Below, one piece after another: positions 23,195-34,300 of a stretch of 64,000 bases of DNA. The position numbers were made by a program, and so were the translations under genes. The notes beneath the pieces were generated by a model. It was not told where the DNA came from, did no database searches, and was given only the letters and a program-made list of their open reading frames with translations. Source of the DNA: Sclerodactyla briareus (taxonomy: Eukaryota > Echinodermata > Holothuroidea > Dendrochirotida > Sclerodactylidae); contig JAODTK010003076.1 of the NCBI GenBank assembly GCA_026419785.1, positions 242,013 through 306,012 on the forward strand, written 5' to 3'. How positions within the stretch are numbered: the stretch's first letter is position 1; every line of letters starts with the position of its first letter.

Positions 23195-23315
23195 CAATTT
23201 CACACCGTGGCCTATTGTGCCCTGTTAATGACCATTGACCATTGACGCTTGACCTTAACATAGTCAAAGATGTCTTCAAGTCGATGAACATTGGGTCTAA
23301 GTTTGTCAACTCCAT
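23195..23315 (+). repeat. Recurring ~110-bp module, second copy
   Basis: The run from CAATTTCACACC through CCTATTGTGCCCTGTTAATGACC to AAAGATGTCTTCAAGTCGATGAACAT and GTCTAAGTTTGTC matches the module at about 19290-19400 and, more distantly, that at 24255-24375. It separates the 318-bp and 142-bp arrays. Confidence 0.65.
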
Positions 23316-23479
23316 TAAAGAATGACTGTTTTTGCTCTTTTCATCAATGTTACTGTTTTACTTCTAACGGCACAAATGATGTTGCATCGAAAATCTGCGA
23401 CCAAGCTGAAAAGAGTCATCTCCCGAAGTAACATAGCGCAGACTGGTCTTAAGCTAAAAATGCCCTAGCCTAAGTGCAT

Positions 23480-24250
23480 GGACCGATCTCACTTTACCAG
23501 GAACGTCTTACATAATAAGATGGACCCTAGGGCACACAAACTAGGCCCTTGGTCCAAATTTCCCGAGCCCCTCAATTGCCCTCTACCCAAGGACGCATAC
23601 CTAAACTTTGAAGAAAATCAATTGACGCTTGTGGAAGGAGATGCATTTCGAGAAATATTGTGTGAATTCCAAAACTGGGCCCTCAAGCCCAAGTTGGACC
23701 TTGGGACCAGAACTTCCTGAACAACCTAAAGGTAGGACTGTTAGACCATCATTATGCCGAATGTCAGCACTGTGCAAACCAAAATTTGGAGAAGCATTTT
23801 TTGCGTCATTCCGCATGATGAGCCCCGGGCCCACACAGTGCATGGGGTTCCTAAAAATCCCCGGACACCCTGAGTTACGACCATCCTCTAACCGCACATC
23901 AGCATTGTGCACGACAAAATTTTGTAGGAATACAAGATATTGCATATTTCATATACTGGGCCATATATGCCCAAGTGGTGCCCTAAACTTTCTGAATAAC
24001 CCCCATGGCCCTCTACCCAAGGACCATTCATTTAGCTTCGAAAAAAATGCAACGAAGCTTGTGGGAAAGAAATGCATTCAAGAACTATTGTTGTGAAATT
24101 TCATCGATGGTCCCTCAGCCCAAGTAGACCTTGGACCAAAAATTCCTGAACACCCCACCCCGAAGGGAAACGGTTGGTAGACTGGCATATGACTGATCAT
24201 CAGACCTGTGCACCATACGTTGTACGAGAAGTAGCGTGGTTTTGCAGTTT
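23480..24250 (+). repeat. Tandem array, ~5 copies of a ~142-bp unit
   Basis: A GCCC(C)AAGTTGGACC-like block followed by TTCCTGAACA(A)CC-like sequence recurs near 23545, 23685, 23822, 23965 and 24112, spacing 137-147 bp. Other blocks recur in step: CTCTACCCAAGGAC (about 23581 and 24011), CAGCACTGTGCA or CAGCATTGTGCA (about 23764 and 23901), and GAAATGCATTC-like sequence (23640 and 24068). Copies are well diverged. Overlapping frames of 155 codons (plus) and 114 codons (minus) lie across the array. Because the period is not a clear multiple of three and copies vary in length, these look like by-products. Confidence 0.8.
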
Positions 24251-24254
24251 ACCA

Positions 24255-24420
24255 CTTATTGGCCCATTGTGCCCCTTTAACGCCTTTGACCTTGACCTCC
24301 ATGTGCATGATGACCCATCAGTCATAAACATTGTGACCACGTCCTGGTCCAGAGTCTTCGAAATGCACAAACATTTTTTGGTCCCAAATAAAAAGTTCAC
24401 AGACAGACAGACAGACAGAC
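24255..24420 (+). repeat. Recurring module, third copy, ending in (GACA)n
   Basis: This copy starts with GCAGTTTACCAC and TTGGCCCATTGTGCCCC, goes on through TTTAACGCCTTTGACCTTGACC, ATAAACAT and GTCC-GAGTCTTCGAA, and ends in CAGACAGACAGACAGACAGAC (24400-24420). It matches the modules near 19.3 and 23.2 kb, so the 142-bp array has a module on each side. The tetranucleotide tail may be the end of an element. Confidence 0.65.
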
Positions 24421-24422
24421 AT

Positions 24423-24999
24423 TGTTGCCGCCACTTGGTACATTCATAAGTTATCCCATATGGTGCCCTGATTCACGCATGTTTACATTGGGACAACTCA
24501 TAATTGTCCCAACAGCACAGCAAAGACAAAAACTCCACGTCCTTATGGTTCCGCAACATGCAACCAACCTGCCTCTGCAATCTGAAGTTCACCGAATGAT
24601 CTGCCCACCAGCCTCCAAACTTTAGGTAGAAAAAATTCAGTGCCTTAACTGGTTTCTGATGCGTCATCATTCATCATGCCATGTGGCAGTAATCTATTGA
24701 ACAGACACGATCCAAACTCTCTTTCTGGAGTGGCATGTCAAAACTTTTCGCCAAATTGAATGGACTGTCTGGAATCAAAGACAGGCCTATACCTTTAGTT
24801 TCCGTCTGAAGTACTTCTCTGTACTGTTGACAGGGTGGTTGACTCAAAGTTATCACTGATTTACTTGTATAGCTTGGTCATGGTTCCACCCTCACATGCA
24901 GTGTTGGGCATAAGATCTGCAAGATCAAGCAGGAAACCTTCTACAGGATAAGTGGTTGCATCTGGCTCTTTGTCACCATTCTCACGTATTGCTAAGAAT
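24423..24999. other. Unassigned DNA
   Basis: Short frames on both strands (60-91 codons) with no recognised domain. Nothing else is supported. Confidence 0.4.
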
Positions 25000-25255
25000 G
25001 GCAATGTAGCAGTCAAATGACAGGGTAGAAGAATGGCAGGGGTGAAGATGGGAAGGGGTGGAAGATGGCAGGGGCAAAGAAATGGCAGTGGTAGAAGATG
25101 GCAAGGGGCAGAAAAATCGCAGGTCAGAAGCCGCGCAGGGGCAGAAAGAATAGCAGGATACAATGAATGGAAGTGTGGAAGGATTGCAGGTATAGAATGA
25201 CAGGGGCAAGAATGCCACGTGGTGGAATAATCGACAGGGGCCGAAGGAAGTCAGA
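25000..25255. repeat. Degenerate minisatellite, ~20-bp purine-rich unit
   Basis: A motif of the form GAAGATGGCAGGGGC or GAATGGCAGGGGT repeats about 12 times with a period near 20 bp, with growing divergence toward 25250. The minus-strand frames over it (24861-25293) read as low-complexity Pro/Leu/Ser/Cys strings and are not genes. Confidence 0.85.
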
Positions 25256-28200
25256 ATGAAATCTGTGAATATAGTTTTCCCCTCGCTCAACAAGCGAAAT
25301 TTTCCAAAGTAATTGACACAAAAAGGTGAATATTCCTCACATTGAATTGACCCAACTCAACAAATTTGCAAAGTCACACTTTGACTTTTCAATTTTTGGG
25401 TCAGGGTTTTGAATTACCCTCTTTTCACCTGTGTTAGTTTACAACAAACAACCTTCTCATATGTCACCACTAAACTTCAAGTTGAATCAAGTGACACTAT
25501 CTCTGAAAACAAGATAGCATGGTTTTACAAATAATGTTTAGAAGAACTCCACTCACCTCCAGTGGCTGCTATATCTGTATCTTAGTTGTAACTTTCAATG
25601 GTCCTGGGCTGTCCTGAAACTAAGACAGTATAAGATAATAGTTAACTATTTATAAAGATACATATTGCATAATGACACATTTACCTACATAATAAATTTT
25701 AATTATAATTTCTCATAAATGATCACTATCCAATTAAAACCCAAGAAAGACCACTAGACCATCCCCTCTTTCCATTCTGCGAGAAGGCGTGGGAAAAAGT
25801 CATCCCAGAAGAATCCCTACTTTACAAAGAACAGCTTCCTGAATTTCCTGATAGCCCAGTGGTGTTTGTCACGGGCTTGTAGTATAGTACCAGCTATTGT
25901 GGCTCATCCATTCAACAGCTATGGACTTTTCAACATTGGCATGTACCAAATCAGAATATCTATGGAACTGCAGTCCTTTCATGTCTCTAGCAGCTTCCTC
26001 TGCGACAGGACAATATGCCGCCAATTGAGAGCACTTCCGAGGAGCTCTGTCAGGCATCACCTTGGTACCCACTCAAAGCAGCACGCATAACACGCCATAC
26101 ACGTTCATGGAAGACAGCTCTGAGCCTGCCCATCATACCAATGTCCAATGTCTATGCCTAAGTCTAAAGTCCATGTCCCCCCAGGCAGGATATATATGCC
26201 GGTAAATCCAGGGAACGTGTAATTTTTCCACGAGCTTCCCCCCCCCCCACCTCCCGAAAACATTCACTCATAGGACAAGATGAAGCGGCGGATCGCCCCC
26301 AGGTCTCGCCTGGGTCACAATGCAGTGGTTTCTCCATCAGTCACCATGCAAACAATAAATGCATTCTATGTGTTGCTGTCAGATTTTGTATTAGCATCTG
26401 AAGAAAGCTTACAAATCAGTGACCCATCAATGATTGTTGATCATCTCTACGAAGGGTACAATCAAGTTTTGTGAAAATGTGACTAAAATTGCCTAAAGCA
26501 TGCAAATGTTAACACAACACTAAACTTCCAGTGACTTATTTTCTAATTTTGAATATATCTCAGGAGTCAGGACCAATGGTGGACCACCCTTAATAGGTTT
26601 CATGGGAATCCAATGAACTTGACATTAGCATAAATGAAGCAAATTAATACATTATTGTAAATTATTAATTTTGGAGTCTAAAGTGACCACACCACCTCGT
26701 TGTTTTCTAATAGATCCACCCACCTTGGTGATGTTGCACAAGGAGCAAATTAGATACATTGAATACCTCCATTGACCTGAATATTTGTTAAAAAAAGTTT
26801 TTGGGCCTGAAGATATCCATTTTCACCAAGTTTTGTGGAAATCCAACAACTTTTGAAAATTGAAAAATTATTTTATCCTGAATCTAATCCGTTCATCAAC
26901 CTTACATACATGCTGTACCTTCATGCCAAACCAATTCACCATATCACCTACTTTTCTTTAATCATGCTAAGATCCTACGCATAAATTAACATAAAACAGC
27001 TACTCAATGAGTAAATTTATGCAAATCTAATCGATTGGTGGTCCCGTCAACCCCGATACTACAAACTTACCGTTTCGGATAAATCCTGCTAAAAAGAATG
27101 TGGACACCAACTTACACAAACGCACCATACATTTATCACCGACAGAGTAATTGCTAAGTGTCTTCCTAACTTTGTTCAGACGAGACACAAGGCAACCCAG
27201 GCCACCTCCCTCTGGAACGGCAGGCACTAATGACACCCCTAAGGTAATCCCACAGTACACCACATGAGATCTAATTAAACCGTGGGATCCACAGTACCGT
27301 ACTTATGCACCCGCCGGCCGCCCCAAGCACCTCAATGCATTTACTATCCTCTCTAAGTGCACAAAACTTCATACCGCTTTCAAATGCAGTGACAGACAAG
27401 TAATAACACTGGCAGGTATTGTTCTACTTCTCTGCCACATTCTATCCGCACAGTCCTCCATCACAGCATCCAGGCTTCTTGACAACCCAGTTCTCCACAT
27501 GCCCTCTTCAGGAAGGACCTCAGTGCCACCAAGCTAACTCTGGCATCCATTCACGAGTCTACCCGCTGTTCTTCCCTTCAAGTATTCCATGTGAATGCCA
27601 TCTTCCCGGTCTCCCTCCCTTCAGACCACTGGCTGCCACAGCTCCATCTCTCTCTTGCTCTCACACCTCGCCCACTCCGTCTCCCTCTTCTGGTGCCCAC
27701 TGTCAGGTGCGGTGTTCCTCTTCTTCAGCTGCAGGAGCTCTCCGTCATGTAAATGTTACAGACACGAATGTAAGTAGTAGGTTCAGGTTAGCCACTCCCC
27801 TCCCCCCCCCCAATGATTCCCGACCCCTAAAGAGCTAGACCTAAGTATGTACATCTTGTGATAATGTCACCACTGGCTGCCTGAGGTCTATACAGGCCAT
27901 CCATCTCCCCCTTGGCTTAACCCTCGTGCCCTCCACAACAGCTACAAGAAAACAAAATTGCTGATGATCTTAATTGACTGTTGTGGAACAATGAGATGCA
28001 AACAAAGTCTCCCAATATATTTTCTTGGTCTTAGTAGTCCACATTGTACATGTGATACATGTTTAATTGTTTCGTGCTGACACATTTTTCAACGAATCAG
28101 GACGGTCTTGGGTGAATGGTGGAGTATGATACTTCCCTAGTTGGGTACCCATGCCTCCTTGGTCACTGTGGGGGTTTAAGAGCAATATGGGTAAATACCC

Positions 28201-29529
28201 ACACAGGGACTGGAATTAACCTGGAGGGGGCAGGATGCGGGAACTGCCACTGGGAGGCCAGGTATGCTCCTCACATGCTCTACTGTACAGCCCACTAGCC
28301 ATCAACACCCTGTGTGAGCAATGTTCAGATTGCTTCCAAATCAAAAGGGTCAGTATATTTGCCCGACGGCGACTTTTCATATAAATACTTCATCCTGTAA
28401 GTTTTTATAGGGACCCAGGGTCACTGTCAGAAGATATTGCTTGTGTAGCTAGACTTTTCGGCTTCTTGGACCACTGATCCTACTCTTTTTGGGGTGTAGA
28501 GATGAAAGTTGGCTCAGTTTTTTTGTCAAGGAGCCGATAGTGTTCGGAGTGTGGAGGACCGATTAGCAGCTCCCGCTGAGTGGACCTGTTCAAATACAGG
28601 AATTATATCGGCTTATGATCATATTAGCGTATAGAGTGAGATGAGTATAAAATACAGTATCGGAATCGTCAGTCTCTGTCTGGTCGGCAGAGCTGCTGTC
28701 CAGTTAGGCAGTGTTCAAACAACCGCAGTCCATTGGAATCACCGGCCAAACAACTGGCAGTCTCTAGGCGCCAAGGCGAACAAGTAGAATCTGCCGGGTC
28801 TAGCTTCATAGGTAGCTGGCAGATCTTGCTACCAATCCTGTACCCCACTTCCTGATGTTGCCCCAAGCCTTCATGGCATGTTTGCGAAGCTTCAGAATAA
28901 TCTGTTATTGGTTCAACCCGTTTATTGCACAATGCAAAAAAGTTCAAAAGTTGCCGAAACCATAAAATCCCCAGACATTTGCGTCGTGAGATGAAATTCT
29001 TGACTGATTCAGCCTTGATTCCTCGTCACAAAGCTAGTACATGTAAAAGGCAGCATGGGCCACAAAACCTCACCTACATAGTTGACGACCTCAGTATGCC
29101 AGCCGGGTGCTGGAGCAAGCGGCCACTTCTGTATGGCGTACGTCTAGAGCCTGGTGTATGGCCGCTGAGTGCTGGTGCCCCGTGGCCTGAAAGGTTTACA
29201 GGCTGCCAGAATTGGCAGACCTGTGAAAAATTAGGTATTAAAGAGAATTAAAATCAAAGGACTACTGTGAGATCCAAAAATAAGGAGGCTGATAAATTAG
29301 CTGAGGAGAAAAATCAAATATGCAAGTCCCCCCAAACCCGTTTTTCATTATTCCTGTCATTATTCCTGTCAGGTGATTAGAGGGCCCCTTTGAAGTTTGT
29401 GCATGTTCAATTTTGCAAGAGATGAAAAAGCATCCCATCATGAAATAATAAATGATTGTCAGACTTGCACGACCTGCAGAGATTATATGTTCTCCTAATG
29501 AATTTAATACATATTTTCGCATGGACAAA
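25256..29529. other. Unassigned DNA
   Basis: The longest frames are 139 codons (27419-27838, plus, Ser/Pro-rich) and 108 codons (28925-29251, plus), neither with recognised motifs. About 26480-27000 is AT-rich and carries phrases such as CCAAGTTTTGTGGAAATCCAACAA that recur near 41860 and 45210. That suggests a dispersed repeat too diverged to delimit. Poly-C runs occur at 26239-26249 and 27802-27811. Confidence 0.4.
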
Positions 29530-29845
29530 TAAATAGTTTAAGAACGACTATTTAATGTTAGTACCCGTTCTCCTCAGCGACCTGGAGTTTGCTTGGAGTT
29601 TTGCTGGGTGTTTTGGTAGGGTGGATGAGAGCGTGGTTAGGTTGTTTTGTATTTTTGTATGTTTTCCCGGTGTGATCATGATTGGGCAATTGTGTTTGTG
29701 GGGCGCCATTGGGATGGGCCATTGTTTGGCCTAAGGGTGCTGTTGCTACTGTGACTCTATTGTTCATCTGTCTTCTGTCGCTACCGTATATATATGTTAT
29801 CTGTATATTATCTTGTGTTGGACATCACAAATAAACAAAAAAAAC
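29530..29845 (+). other. Possible retroposed 3' end with AATAAA and A-run
   Basis: A GT-rich stretch ends in AATAAA (29829-29834) directly followed by an A-rich run with one C interruption. This resembles the 3' end of a polyadenylated transcript or LINE copy. No coding part could be attached to it. It lies just upstream of the L1/Tx1-like element and might be the tail of a separate insertion. Confidence 0.3.
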
Positions 29846-30536
29846 AAGGAGATTGATATAGTGGGTGTTAGGTGGTTGATGAATTTTGAGGAAAAAGACA
29901 GTGGTGGAACGTCTGCGGAATGTGGAGTTAATCCTAAACTTTGAGGGTTGATAACTCCATATAAAACATGTATTGAAATTAATTGAGACAAATTCAATTA
30001 TTCACAATAGACCTCTGTTGTATCCAATCCTGCAGTTGTCCTTTATTAAACCAAAATGCTAACGTGGATCATGGGACAGCGGTCCCTTTTTTTTGGTGAG
30101 GGGGAAAGGAAAATTTTCCATTACAATCGATTATTATTTGAAATAGTGGGATGATTTACTTAGTCGATTCACGAGGATTGGTCACAAACTAGAGGTGGAT
30201 CAACAATATTGAGTGAATTCGTTAGACTTTTGCGACTTTCCTGTATACCTTTATCGATGAGCGGATTGACTGAGGCCGGGAGGAGCAATTATGAAGCATT
30301 TTATTTTTTCGTTGAAGGAACTTACCTGGGACGTCATTCATTTGGAATATTTGAGATGACATTGGTAAACATGCTCATGTCTTGCTTTTCCTTTTTCATT
30401 GATATTCTCTCCTTCACGCAAAATCTATGGTGGATGTGGTTTTGTAATGTTTATTGTTTTTATTGTGCTTTGATTGCTCGTTTTTACTGCTCACATTATT
30501 TTCATTCAGTGAAGTTTATTTAGCATCGATAACAAA

Positions 30537-31300
30537 ATGTCAGCTGTACTGAATGGAGAATCTTAAATGTTTTCAATGAATTGCAGGTGATTGGCTGATT
30601 CTCATAAGAGACAAGATGTTTTCAAGTATATTCGTAGTTATAAGGCGCATATATATCTTCTCCAGGATTGACACTGGTCGTGGCATGCGTAGTATGTTAG
30701 GATTATTGGAGGGTCAATCATTTGTTAAGTGGTATCTAGTCCAATTCCAGCTGTTTTGCGGTATTACTAATAAAAATTGTGATTTCATATAGGTCAATCG
30801 GAATACGATGAGGAGGGAAATTTTGTTTGTTAATGTTACTAGGGGTTGGGAATATGACTTCCAATATTTTGTTCGTTTATGGCCAACAAAGACACCCCGG
30901 GTTTCTATCACCCATCTTCTTCTCTGAGATGATCAATATATGGAAGGAGTGTTTACTGTTCCTGTGTGGGGACTGGAATTGTGTGCTCCGCCCCGATTAT
31001 TGATTGTGACGGTTATCGTAACGATAATAATCCAAAGCGCGACCGTTATTGTGGATTTAATTAATACCCTTAATCTTTCAAGATGTGTTTATCGTGCATT
31101 ACATGGTACAATAGAGCATTTACGTGAGATCATTTAATCCCCCTTTAACAAGCGCGACTGGATTATTCCTTGTGTCGATTGAATTACTCCTCGTTTGTTA
31201 ATGTCCGCTGTATTTCTCAGGTTACTCGGACTGATCAGTCTATACTACACTTGATCTTAAATTAGCTTCACATTCACGGGAGATCTATTGGAAATTCAAT
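30537..31300 (+). pseudogene. L1/Tx1 ORF2, endonuclease domain, first copy
   Basis: A start near ATGTCAGCTGTACTG (30537) leads into an FSMNCR-like block and then RQDVFKYIRSYKAHIYLLQD (about 30609-30668). This is the usual N-terminal pattern of L1-type endonucleases, ending in the catalytic-site glutamate position, here read as D. Further blocks are VYG-QRHPGFY (near 30870-30905) and GDWNCVLRPDYD (30971-31006), the metal/substrate motif. The domain nicks target DNA for target-primed reverse transcription. Several frame changes separate the blocks. Confidence 0.8.
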
Positions 31301-34300
31301 TCTCCTTTGAAGGATAGTGTTTATGTGAATACAATCAAAATGTCATTGTGCAACTATATCAGTTATGCGTTAATTCCTATAACGAAGCAATATTTCTCAG
31401 TGTCTAGGTAAATATTTTCTTTACATTTCAATAATTTGTTTTTAGAAATGGTTTTGTTAAAAATTCGTGGGAAATCTATTGTCTTTTCTTATGCATCTTG
31501 GAAGAAAAACAGATTAGAGAAAGAATAATTCGGCAAGAAATTGATTTTTTTAAAAGAATATGCTCCCATCATAAATGCAAACAGTTAAAATTAAACCAAA
31601 TGAGTGGAAAGAATTAGGAAACATACGTGGAGGAGTTTACTGCGGTCAGAGTAACGGTCATTAACGGAAGGGGAAGCCTACCAATTATTTTTTAAATTTA
31701 GAAAAACGGAATATACAATAAGTCTATAATAATAACCACTAATAGAGGTGTTTTGACAGATCAGCACCTAATACTAAAAGAACGTAAATCAGTCTCTCAA
31801 TCTATATGTCAGTAGATATCCTGGTAGCCATTCAGAAAGTACGAAGACTTTTTCCCATTGTCATATGTAAGGTTTTAATCTGACGGTAATTCCTCTTTAA
31901 TGGTGAGTTGCAAAGTAGAACTTGTTTATGCAAACGCACTCAATAATATGCAAATAATATCACCTGTCTAGAGATTTACGGTGGAATTTAAATGTTTTTG
32001 AATGATATCAGTGATTTGTTTACAGGTCTGCTAATGAGTGCTAATAGAAAAGAAATTTATCTATTACTATGTCACGGGGGGTCATTATACTTGTCCCAAC
32101 CGAATAAAGATAGACGTTTCTTGAAAAACTGGAGACCGATCACTTTACTCCCTGTGGTTTATAAATTCATTCAAGTTGTCTTGCGAATCGTGTGAAACAA
32201 ATGTTGGAAAGGTATTAACTTTGATCAGAACGGGTTTCTACGTGGGAGATTTGCATTGGCGAGAAATTCCTTTTAATTATGATTTGATGTTTTATACAAG
32301 AGCAAAAAATATTCCAGGACTATTGTTGTCAGTAGACTTCGAGAAGCCTTGACCTCTCTTGATCGTCATTTTCTTTGTACTGTGATGCCGCTTTTAATTT
32401 TGGTTCATCATTCATCACTGGATTACGTTGTTGTTTGATAACAGTGTTTGCGGGTGTGCAGATCATGGCCACTTGTCTGTTTCTTTTGAAGTCAATGGGG
32501 TGCCGACAAGGGGATCCCTTTCCACCACCGTATCTATTCTTCTTTGTGCTGAAGTGCTTGCTTGCCTAATTCGTAGTAATCAGTTAATTTGTGATGTGGC
32601 TAGGATGGTGGTCATACTTCAGTATGCAGATGATACTGTTCTGATATTGAGGGCGCAGAGCGGTCTTTGAGGAGTTCTTTGGAAACGCTTGATTACTTTA
32701 ATTTCCTCTCTGGGCTAAAAGTTAATATATAGAAGACAAATCTGTTTGGATAGGCAGTAAGAGAAATAGTCACCATTTTACCCTGATTTTGAATTAAATT
32801 GGTTAGAGATGATTTTGTAATCCTTGGAATAATATTTAATATTGATTTGGAGTTGATGTTCAGCCTTAACTACATAAGGCACTTTACTATAACATAATCA
32901 TGAACACTCCTTGGTCAAAACGGCAAATGTCTGCTCTGGGAAGGTTACATATTGTAAAATCATTCATATTATCCAAAATCACGATTATGTAACCTCACTA
33001 CTTTCCCATCCATCCTGGTGCAATGTTTGTTACTGAGTTACAAAGGAAATTATTCCACTTTATTTGGGATAATAACCGGATAAGGTAAAGCGGAATCACT
33101 GTGTAACTTCTTATTTAATGGGGGCATTAGAATGGTGGATGTCGGTTTTTTTATGACGCAATTAAAGGTATGTTACTAGGTTTTGGAAATTGACTTCAAT
33201 ATTTGTTCGTTTTATGGCCCACAAAGACACCCCGGGTTTCTCTCACCATCTTATGAGATGAGCATTAGTATGGAAGGAGTGTTTACTGTTTCTTTGTGGG
33301 GACTGGAAATTGTGGTTTAGACACGATTATGATTGTGACGGTTTAGCTTCACGTAATAATCCAAAGCGCCGAAAGGATTATGGATTTAATTAATACCCAT
33401 AATCTTTCGGATGGGTAATCGTGTGCATAAATGGTAACAATTAGAGCATATTGGAGATCATTATCCCTTTAAGCAAGCGCGACTGGATTATTTCCTTAGT
33501 TACGAAGTGAATTACTCTCGTTGTTAATTCGCTGGTATTTTCTCCGGTTACGGAATGCTCATTCATTAATCACTTGATCTGAACTTAGCTTTACATTCAA
33601 CGGGGAGGGAGATCTTATTGAAATCAAATTCTCTCTGTGAGGATAGGTTTATTAGATACAATTCAGAAATGCATGTGGAAACTATATCAGAATTATGCTT
33701 AATCATTATAACAGAAGCGAATATTTCTCAAGTGTCTAGGGCAATATTTTCTTACTTATTTCAGATAATTGTTTAGTAATGGTTTGTTAAAAATGCGTGG
33801 GAAATCTATTTCTTATGCATCTTGGAAGAAAAAACAAGATTTAGAGAAAGAAAATAGTTACGCCAAGAAATTGATTTTTTAAAAGAATATGGCTCATCAG
33901 AAAAATGCAAAAAACCAGTTTAAAAATTAAACAAACTGAGTTGGAAAAAGGAATGAGAGGAAACATAATGGAGGGAGTTTTACTGCGTGGGTCAAGAGTA
34001 CGGTATTATACGGGGAAAGGGAAAACCTACCAATTTTTAAATTTAGAAAAAACGGAATTTACAAATAAGTCTATTATAATTAATACTTACACATAATAGA
34101 GGTGTTTTGACAGTCAGCACTAATACTAAAAGAAGCTAAATATTCTATCATAGAACTATATTAAGTAGATATCATGGAGCAATTCAGAAGGTAAAGAAGA
34201 TTTTTCCAATGTCATATTAAGGTGTTAAGTCATGACGGTAGTACGGTCTTAGATGGTTGAGTTGCCAAAAGGGAGGAACTTGTTTATCACTCAAATAATA

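Larger units (their letters stand above)
19275..23195 (+). mobile_element. Composite repeat element: module, 318-bp array, (CA)n, hairpin
   Basis: Parts in order are a ~110-bp head module (about 19275-19465, including TATGCCCCTATAAC, AAAGATGTCTTA and a CTTAGTGATCCTTGAC block), about 11 tandem copies of a 318-bp unit (19557-23060), a CA-rich tract (23065-23150), and a hairpin ATTCC...GAC/GTC...GGAAT (23161-23186) followed by an A-rich stretch and GGC. The same order occurs at 39.5-40.9 kb with fewer array units. That shows it is a dispersed element with a fixed plan rather than a local satellite. No protein is encoded. Internal minisatellites, a microsatellite and a 3' hairpin recall non-autonomous Helitron/Helentron relatives, but the diagnostic termini were not established. 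Confidence 0.7.

Noticed and set aside
23629-24096. 155-codon plus frame and an overlapping 114-codon minus frame
   Set aside because: Both lie across the ~142-bp tandem array. Copies vary in length and do not keep a frame.
27419-27838. 139-codon Ser/Pro-rich plus frame
   Set aside because: Pyrimidine-rich sequence gives long frames by chance. A second frame over the same bases is also open, and no motif or splice context was found.
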